From: Parahoeflea alexandrii
GTDB taxonomy: Bacteria; Pseudomonadota; Alphaproteobacteria; Rhizobiales; Rhizobiaceae
DNA length: 64,000 nt
Assembly (NCBI RefSeq): GCF_024105735.1
Contig: NZ_JAAAML010000001.1
Coordinates: 372,001-436,000, forward strand
Direction of reading: 5' to 3'
Under the pieces are notes generated by a model. That model had not been told where the DNA came from. It was given only the letters and a program-made list of their open reading frames with translations, and searched no databases. Position 1 is the first letter of the stretch; each line of letters begins with the position of its first letter. Made by a program: the position numbers and the translations under genes. Shown here piece by piece: positions 63,213 to 64,000 of this stretch.

Positions 63213-64000
63213 GTGAACAGTCTCGATTTTGATAAGGACCCGCGCGATACGCGGGTGGTGGTCGCCATGTCCGGCGGCGTTGACAGCTCGGTCGTCGCGG
63301 GGCTTCTGGCCCGCGATGGCTATGATGTGCTTGGCGTGACCCTGCAGCTCTATGACCATGGTGCCGCGGTGCACCGCGCCGGTGCCTGTTGCGCCGGCCA
63401 GGACATTGATGATGCCAGGCGCGTCTGCGAAACGCTCGGCATCCCGCATTACGTGCTCGACTATGAAAAGCGTTTCCAAGAAGCGGTGATCAATCCGTTT
63501 GCCGAAAGCTATGTGGCCGGCGAAACGCCGATCCCCTGCGTTGCCTGCAACCAGACGGTCAAGTTCGCCGATCTGCTGGCCACCGCGCGGGACCTGGGCG
63601 CGGATGCGCTGGCGACCGGTCACTATATCCGCTCGCGTGCCAACCCGTCGCCGGAGAATCCCGGGCGGCGGGCGTTGTACCGGCCGGTCGATTCTGACCG
63701 CGACCAGAGCTATTTCCTGTTCGCCACGACGCAGGAGCAGCTCGATTATGTCCGCTTCCCGCTCGGCGAACTTCCAAAAATCAGGACCCGGGAACTGGCC
63801 GAGGAAATGGGGCTGATCGTCGCCGACAAGGCCGACAGCCAGGACATCTGTTTCGTGCCGCAGGGCAAATATGCCAATGTGATCACCAAGCTGAAGCCGA
63901 ATGCAGCGCTGGCCGGCGACATCGTCCATATCGACGGGCGGGTGCTCGGCGAGCATCCCGGTATCGTTCATTACACAATCGGCCAGCGCAAGGGCCTGGG
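63213..64000 (+). CDS. mnmA: tRNA 2-thiouridine(34) synthase MnmA (partial, runs off window end)
   Basis: About 262 codons of MnmA are visible. The PP-loop [20 protein letters not shown] (about 15-34), the catalytic Cys region [29 protein letters not shown], the tRNA-contact [12 protein letters not shown] and the [10 protein letters not shown] strand are intact. MnmA thiolates U34 of Lys, Glu and Gln tRNAs, with ATP and the sulfur relay. GTG at 63213 was chosen because GGGGAAG precedes it; an in-frame ATG at 63198 is an alternative. The 3' end lies beyond 64000. Confidence 0.94.
   Translation, partial: MNSLDFDKDPRDTRVVVAMSGGVDSSVVAGLLARDGYDVLGVTLQLYDHGAAVHRAGACCAGQDIDDARRVCETLGIPHYVLDYEKRFQEAVINPFAESYVAGETPIPCVACNQTVKFADLLATARDLGADALATGHYIRSRANPSPENPGRRALYRPVDSDRDQSYFLFATTQEQLDYVRFPLGELPKIRTRELAEEMGLIVADKADSQDICFVPQGKYANVITKLKPNAALAGDIVHIDGRVLGEHPGIVHYTIGQRKGL

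Overview
The window is GC-rich, densely coding alphaproteobacterial chromosome. The gene set points to Hyphomicrobiales (Rhizobiales), most likely a Hoeflea- or Rhizobium-like member of the Rhizobiaceae: CtrA with ChpT and SciP, an EipA/DUF1134 protein, the sqdBDC sulfolipid operon, a serC RNA leader, a 6S RNA between zapA and the 5-formyl-THF cyclo-ligase gene, and Omp31-type outer-membrane proteins. Genus is inference from gene content and order; there is no rRNA gene to test it. I saw no tRNA, rRNA or CRISPR array.

Layout. 0-5.2 kb: K+/H+ antiporter, gap and tkt, all on the minus strand. 5.4-8.4 kb: DUF4164 protein, zapA, 6S RNA, a solitary LuxR-type HTH protein, the 5-formyl-THF cyclo-ligase and a YmdB-type phosphoesterase. 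8.4-13 kb: mostly small minus-strand genes (DM13 protein, exported TPR and metallo-beta-lactamase-like pair, GFA enzyme), then the YebC gene and a flavin monooxygenase. 13-17.1 kb: ruvC, ruvA and ruvB, but with a different AbrB/PIN toxin-antitoxin pair in each of the two gaps, then a Nudix gene. 17.2-21.3 kb: TetR and YCII pair, then sqdB-sqdD-sqdC. 21.4-28.2 kb: ybgC, a methionine aminopeptidase paralogue and tolQRAB-pal-cpoB. 28.2-33.2 kb: tilS, ftsH, glmM. 33.4-35.3 kb: two related outer-membrane protein genes, each with a perfect CtrA-type box upstream. 35.4-38.3 kb: serC leader, serC, serA.

38.3-43.5 kb is accessory DNA between serA and the EamA-purA block. A three-gene cassette (epimerase, membrane protein, LysR regulator) lies between the intact serA 3' end and a second, frameshifted copy of that 3' end with its terminator. 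Directly beyond comes a visibly AT-richer DarTG toxin-antitoxin pair. 43.6-57.6 kb: EamA transporter, purA, a large Pro/Glu-rich membrane protein, a lipoprotein aminopeptidase, an AraC regulator, a K+ channel with a C-terminal zinc ribbon, a non-coding stretch ending in a MITE-like inverted repeat, rpoH, rluD, an rRNA/tRNA methyltransferase and a coiled-coil membrane protein. 57.8-64 kb: cell-cycle control block with eipA, chpT, a single-domain response regulator, ctrA, a FliJ-like coiled-coil gene and sciP, then mnmA running off the end.

How the parts fit. ctrA, its phosphotransfer protein ChpT and its inhibitor SciP are all here, and TTAA-N7-TTAAC or one-mismatch sites lie before both omp genes, tolQ, eipA/chpT, ctrA/fliJ-like and sciP. 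rpoH is present, and a CTTG-N18-CYTATNT heat-shock-type promoter lies before ftsH. No wholly new system can be claimed. The most unusual structures are the doubly interrupted ruvCAB operon and the serA 3'-end duplication next to DarTG.
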